A DNA stretch of 64,000 nucleotides from Tessaracoccus sp. (lineage in GTDB: Bacteria > Actinomycetota > Actinomycetes > Propionibacteriales > Propionibacteriaceae). The notes under the pieces are model-generated. The model did not search any database, was not told the origin of the DNA, and saw nothing but the letters and a program-made list of their open reading frames with translations. The stretch covers positions 1,674,001 to 1,738,000 of the forward strand of contig NZ_JADJNP010000001.1 in the NCBI RefSeq assembly GCF_016714275.1, given 5' to 3'. Shown here piece after piece: positions 60,754 through 64,000 of the stretch (positions are counted from its first letter, which is position 1; each line of letters starts with the position of its first letter). The position numbers and the translations under genes are program-made.

Positions 60754-61365
60754 TCAGGACGCGGCCGCACCGTACGCGGCGAGATAGTCGGCGCGGTCTT
60801 GCTCCGTGATCTCGCGGATCACCCGGCAGGGGTTCCCCACGGCGACGACGCCCGGCAGGATGTCACGCGTGACGATGCTGCCCGCCCCGATCACCGAGCG
60901 CGCGCCGATGGTGACGCCGGGTCCGACGATGACGTGCGCACCGAGCCAGGCCCCCTCCTCGATCGTGATCGGCTCCGCATACTCGAACATGTCGACGGTG
61001 CGCTGCTGGAAGTCGATGGGATGGCTCGCCGTCGCAAGGGTCACGCGGGGGCCGAAGAGCACCATGTTGCCGATGGTTACCGGCGCGCAATCGAGGATCG
61101 TGAGGTCGTAGTTCGCGAACACGAACTCCCCCAGCGAGATCTGGGCACCGTAGTCGCAGCGGAACGGCGGCTCGATCCACGCCTGTCCGACGCTGCCGAG
61201 AAGGCCGCGCAGCAGCTCCATGCGACGCTCTTCATCGTCAGGGTGGGTGTTGTTGTACTCGTGCAGCACGCGCTTTGCCGCGGCCCTCATCGCGGTGAGC
61301 TCGGGATCAGTAGAGCGGTAGGTGCGGCCCGCAATCATCCGTTCGCGCTCCGTGCTGTCGGTCAT
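60754..61365 (-). CDS. Sugar O-acetyltransferase (maltose acetyltransferase-like)
   Basis: The 203-residue protein has a Maa N-terminal domain (ERMIAGRTYRSTDPELTAMR) and a left-handed beta-helix with hexapeptide repeats (YGAQISLGEFVFANYDLTIL, VTIGNMVLFGPRVTLATASH, GAWLGAHVIVGPGVTIGARS). It transfers acetyl from acetyl-CoA to sugars; the active-site His lies in TASHP. It is co-oriented with arsC, 11 bases apart, so probably co-transcribed. Family length (about 185-205) is normal. Confidence 0.9.
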   Translation of the reverse strand: MTDSTERERMIAGRTYRSTDPELTAMRAAAKRVLHEYNNTHPDDEERRMELLRGLLGSVGQAWIEPPFRCDYGAQISLGEFVFANYDLTILDCAPVTIGNMVLFGPRVTLATASHPIDFQQRTVDMFEYAEPITIEEGAWLGAHVIVGPGVTIGARSVIGAGSIVTRDILPGVVAVGNPCRVIREITEQDRADYLAAYGAAAS

Positions 61366-61516
61366 ACTGTCCTCCGTGTCGTCACCGCTGTGTGTCGCGG
61401 CTCAGCCTAGGCCAGCAGCGACGCGCAGGGGCCGCTGGTCAGATTCCCGACCCCGGCAAGCCCAGCCTCGTGATCGCAGCGCCGGCCGCCCATGCGGGCG
61501 CGAATCGGCGACTATG

Positions 61517-62257
61517 TCATGCCACGCCCCGGAGGTGGCGGTCGAAGAAGCCGCCGCTGTCCTCGGCCTCGAACGCAGGGACGCCGGTGTGGCCGCCCAT
61601 GTTGGCGTGCAGCGTCTTCTCCGTGGAACCGAACGCGTCGAACAGGTCGAGCGCCATCTGGCGGTCGTTGTGCTCGTCGTCCCACTGGAGCAGCATCAGC
61701 AGCGGGATGGTGACCTTCCTGGCCTCCTCAATGATCGAGCGCGGCACGAAGCTGCCCGCGAACAGCCCGGCGGCCCGGATCCGCGGCTCGACCGCCGCGA
61801 GCCGGACACCGATCGCGATCACGCCGCCGGAGAAGCCGACCGGCCCGTCGATCTCGGGCAGGTCGAGCAGCGCGTCGATCGTCGCCTGCCACTCGGGCAC
61901 CGCCCGTTCCACGAGCGGCAGGACGAGCCGGTCCACGACGTCGTTCGAGACAGGCTGCCCCGCGCGGATCGCCTGCCGGAGATCGACCCGTGCGCTGTCG
62001 ACGTCGGGCAATGGTGGACGGCTTCCGCCGCCCGGGAGTTCGATCGTCGCCACCGCGAAGCCGCGGCGAGCGGAGTGTCGCGCACGGGCGAGGAGACGCG
62101 GATACATCCGGTCTAGTCCGCCGGGGTGACCGAGCAGGATCAGGGGCACCGGCGCGGTCGCGTCGGGCGGGGTCCAGAGGGTGCCGGGCACGTCGCCCAG
62201 CGCGAAGTCGCGTTCGAGGACGCCCTCATCGAGGCGTCGTTCAGAGAGGAAATGCAT
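61517..62257 (-). CDS. Alpha/beta hydrolase (dienelactone-hydrolase-like)
   Basis: The 246-residue product has an oxyanion segment (LILLGHPGGLDRMYPRLLAR), a long cap-like insert, a nucleophile-elbow region GPVGFSGGVIAIG, IPLLMLLQWDDEHNDRQMAL with the Asp and NMGGHTGVPAFE with the His. The elbow reads G-F-S-G-G, a normal serine nucleophile. It stands alone. The substrate is unknown. Confidence 0.82.
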   Translation of the reverse strand: MHFLSERRLDEGVLERDFALGDVPGTLWTPPDATAPVPLILLGHPGGLDRMYPRLLARARHSARRGFAVATIELPGGGSRPPLPDVDSARVDLRQAIRAGQPVSNDVVDRLVLPLVERAVPEWQATIDALLDLPEIDGPVGFSGGVIAIGVRLAAVEPRIRAAGLFAGSFVPRSIIEEARKVTIPLLMLLQWDDEHNDRQMALDLFDAFGSTEKTLHANMGGHTGVPAFEAEDSGGFFDRHLRGVA

Positions 62258-62363
62258 GGTCGTGCCTTTCGGGAGTGCAGTGGGGCGCTCCCGGACGACC
62301 TATCGCCCGACCGTGTCTCCCGAGGGGAGCACCCAGTTCGTGTCGGTCACGGGCACCACCTCC

Positions 62364-62927
62364 TCATTCAGCTCGCACGGCATGACCGAGCATAGCCCCA
62401 TGCCTGGGCATCCACTCGCTGGCCAACAGTGCGTAGACGTAGGTGTCCTGCCACACCGGGCGCCCCTCGTCGTCTCGGCGGAAGGCCACGTTCTCGATCA
62501 GGTGCCCCTCACGGCGGAAGCCGAGCCGCTCCAGCAGCTGCCACGACGCGAGATTGAGCGGGTTGCACTCGGCGACGATCCGACGCGTTCCTTCGGAGAA
62601 CGCCCATCCGACCAGTTCCCGGCAGGCCTCTGACGCGAACCCCTTTCCCCAGTCGCGGGAGTTGAACACATAGCCCAGCTCCCGGGTCTCCACCCCGTTC
62701 TCGCCCAGCCATACGTTGCCAACGACCCTGGCCTCGCCTCTCGCCTCGACCGCCCAAAACGCGGGGTCTTCCGCCCGACGCGCGCTCTCCTCCCTCGCCT
62801 GGGCCTCCGAGTAAACGTCGTACGGCTCGTATGCGACGACTTCGGGCCGGGATAGGTAGTCGTGCAGATCTCGCCAGTCGTCCGGCTCGAATCGACGGAT
62901 CGTCAACCGGTCGGTGATGAATCGCAT
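62364..62927 (-). CDS. GNAT family N-acetyltransferase (RimJ/RimL-like)
   Basis: The 187-residue protein starts MRFITDRLTIRRFEPDDWRD and has ELGYVFNSRDWGKGFASEAC with the acetyl-CoA-binding Q/R-x2-G-x-G/A variant, and VAECNPLNLASWQLLERLGF, the conserved N-x3-S helix of RimJ/RimL enzymes. The open frame extends far upstream, but ATG 62927 matches the family start. It modifies an amino group on a protein or small molecule; the target is unknown. Confidence 0.88.
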   Translation of the reverse strand: MRFITDRLTIRRFEPDDWRDLHDYLSRPEVVAYEPYDVYSEAQAREESARRAEDPAFWAVEARGEARVVGNVWLGENGVETRELGYVFNSRDWGKGFASEACRELVGWAFSEGTRRIVAECNPLNLASWQLLERLGFRREGHLIENVAFRRDDEGRPVWQDTYVYALLASEWMPRHGAMLGHAVRAE

Positions 62928-63001
62928 GTTCAGCCTTCTCGTGTTCCTGACGCCGGGATCCACATTCAAGCAGACCGCCTCGCGGGCTATGCAGCGGGTG
63001 C

Positions 63002-63390
63002 TTGTTCCGCGCCCGGCACCAAGAGATTGTCGCCACGCTGTCGCGACAATTGAGGAGGACGCTCGGCCGGGGTTTCGGTCGGTCCAACTTGCACCGGATG
63101 GTGACGTTCGCTCGCGCGTTCCCTCAGGCGGAAGCTGTTGGGACACTTGTCGCAACAATCGAGTTGGAGCCACTTCGCGGCGCTTATTCCCGTCAGGGAC
63201 CCCCGAGGCGGGGGCTTCTACGTGGCCCAGACCCTCGACGGGCGTCTGAGCGTCCGTGCGCTCAAGGAACTCATCGGCCGTCAGGGGTTCGAGCGCAATG
63301 ACATCGGGAATGCGCAGGCTCTCGGCGGTTCGGCTTTGCCCATCGACAGCTTCCGCGACCCCTACTTCCTCGGCTTCCCCCCACCGACGC
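63002..63390 (+). pseudogene. Remnant of a second DUF1016 (YhcG-type) gene
   Basis: One frame reads EIVATLSRQLRRTLGRGFGR and NLHRMVTFARAFPQAEAV; at about 63,138 another frame continues GHLSQQSSWSHFAALIPVRD, DGRLSVRALKELIGRQGFER, then DSFRDPYFLGF. These match the DUF1016 N-terminal domain in order, parallel to the intact protein at 26,664-27,608 (SWAHFRALIPL, LSVRGLRQRIARKGYERLE, FRDPYLQDFLGL). The gene is frameshifted and cut just where the nuclease domain should begin. No start or nuclease core remains. Confidence 0.7.
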
Positions 63391-63435
63391 GCGATCACGG
63401 CAGACGGCAGATCCAGACGGTGGCAAGGTGGAGGA

Positions 63436-64000
63436 ATGAACGATCAGACACGTCTCTCGCCCGCGCAGGTCGCGGCGGCCGGCCTCGCCGAATGGCGACA
63501 GATCCGGCACACCCTGCGAGCCCGATTCCGCACCGGCGACTTCGCCCGCGGCCTCGAACTCATCAACCGCATCGGCGACGCCGCCGAGCGCCGCAACCAC
63601 CACCCGGACATCACCCTCACCTACCCCGAGGTCGGAGTGTCGCTCACGAGCCACGACCTCGGCGGAATCACCGGCCGCGACATCGACCTCGCGCGCGAGA
63701 TCTCAACCATCGCGGCCGACCTCGGCATCGGCCACGACACATCGATCACGGATGTCGATCTCGCCCTCGACACCGACGATCACACCGCCGTCGTCGGGTT
63801 CTACGCCGCCCTCCTCGACGCGAAGGACACCGGGAGCGGTGACTTGGCTCCCGGGCAGGCGCCGCCGATGTGGTTCCAGGAGCCGAGTACCGACACGCCG
63901 CTGCTGCCGCCGGCGTCCCCGCCGCAGCGCTGGCATCTCGACGTCTGGGTCCCGATCGACGAAGCCGAGGCACGCGTCGACGCCATCCTGGCAGCGGGCG
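63436..64000 (+). CDS. Pterin-4a-carbinolamine dehydratase fused to a glyoxalase-like domain, 3' end outside the window
   Basis: ATG 63436, with a GGAGGA-type leader, opens a frame that stays open to the window edge (188 codons). Residues 1-95 are a pterin carbinolamine dehydratase: LSPAQVAAAGLAEWRQIRHT, AAERRNHHPDITLTYPEVGV with the catalytic HHPD, and TSHDLGGITGRDIDLAREIS. From about residue 110 a glyoxalase/VOC-like domain begins (AVVGFYAALLD, PPMWFQEPS, RWHLDVWVPIDEAEARVDAI). This fusion is common in actinobacteria. It recycles pterin cofactors or acts on an unknown substrate. Confidence 0.88.
   Translation, partial: MNDQTRLSPAQVAAAGLAEWRQIRHTLRARFRTGDFARGLELINRIGDAAERRNHHPDITLTYPEVGVSLTSHDLGGITGRDIDLAREISTIAADLGIGHDTSITDVDLALDTDDHTAVVGFYAALLDAKDTGSGDLAPGQAPPMWFQEPSTDTPLLPPASPPQRWHLDVWVPIDEAEARVDAILAAG

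Overview
The window is high-GC DNA with Shine-Dalgarno leaders, dense ATGA/GTGA/TGATG gene overlaps and a mobile-element gene set typical of Actinobacteria. The order Micrococcales, perhaps a Microbacteriaceae-like host, is my best guess. I found no rRNA, tRNA or CRISPR array. Product names rest on motifs and family knowledge read by eye, not on database searches.

Layout. (1) 1-14,652, mostly minus strand: the transfer region of an actinobacterial integrative and conjugative element (ICE). It holds a VirB4-type ATPase, an SCO6880-type protein, a TrbL/VirB6-like channel protein, two small DUF6112-like membrane proteins, a multi-domain cell-wall hydrolase, a TcpC-like membrane protein, a ParB-like protein, a DUF2637-like protein, a primase-polymerase and an ArdC-like antirestriction protein. 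(2) 14,797-18,062: four copies of a 14-bp palindromic operator, then a regulator, an ImmA/IrrE-like peptidase, a membrane protein and an alpha/beta hydrolase; the last two are frameshifted. (3) 18,197-35,824: a tightly overlapping plus-strand defence operon. It is a BREX type 1 set (brxA, brxB, brxC, pglX, pglZ, brxL) with a DUF1016 nuclease between pglX and pglZ, extended by an OLD-nuclease/UvrD-helicase pair of Gabija type. (4) 35,886-38,527: an IS1634/IS1549-like element flanked by an unusually long 275-bp direct repeat, beside a truncated cytosine methyltransferase gene. (5) 38,800-43,968: a MobF relaxase, a small membrane protein and a DprA-like protein. (6) 44,044-49,475: a four-gene minus-strand operon (SF2 helicase with a nuclease-like C-terminus, DUF2188-like protein, XRE-ImmA fusion, unknown protein) that I cannot match to a named system. 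It is the best candidate here for an undescribed defence system. (7) 49,597-53,924: two related multi-helix-turn-helix proteins and two proteins carrying HEPN-type R-x4-H motifs, one of them frameshifted. (8) 53,966-58,672: a scrap zone with a decayed IS3 element, a PIN/antitoxin pair, an IS256 element, IS21-like terminal repeats and gene fragments. (9) 58,823-64,000: ordinary small metabolic and resistance genes (arsC, acetyltransferases, a DHFR-like protein, hydrolases, a pterin dehydratase fusion) and a second, broken DUF1016 gene.

The genes make sense as an ICE whose cargo sits between its secretion genes and its relaxase. ArdC and DprA would protect the incoming strand, the operator array would control the transfer/regulator divergence, and BREX plus the Gabija-like pair would protect the host from phage. 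About ten genes show single-base reading-frame breaks, whereas the long defence and helicase genes are intact. Either the accessory genes are decaying or the sequence contains scattered indel errors.
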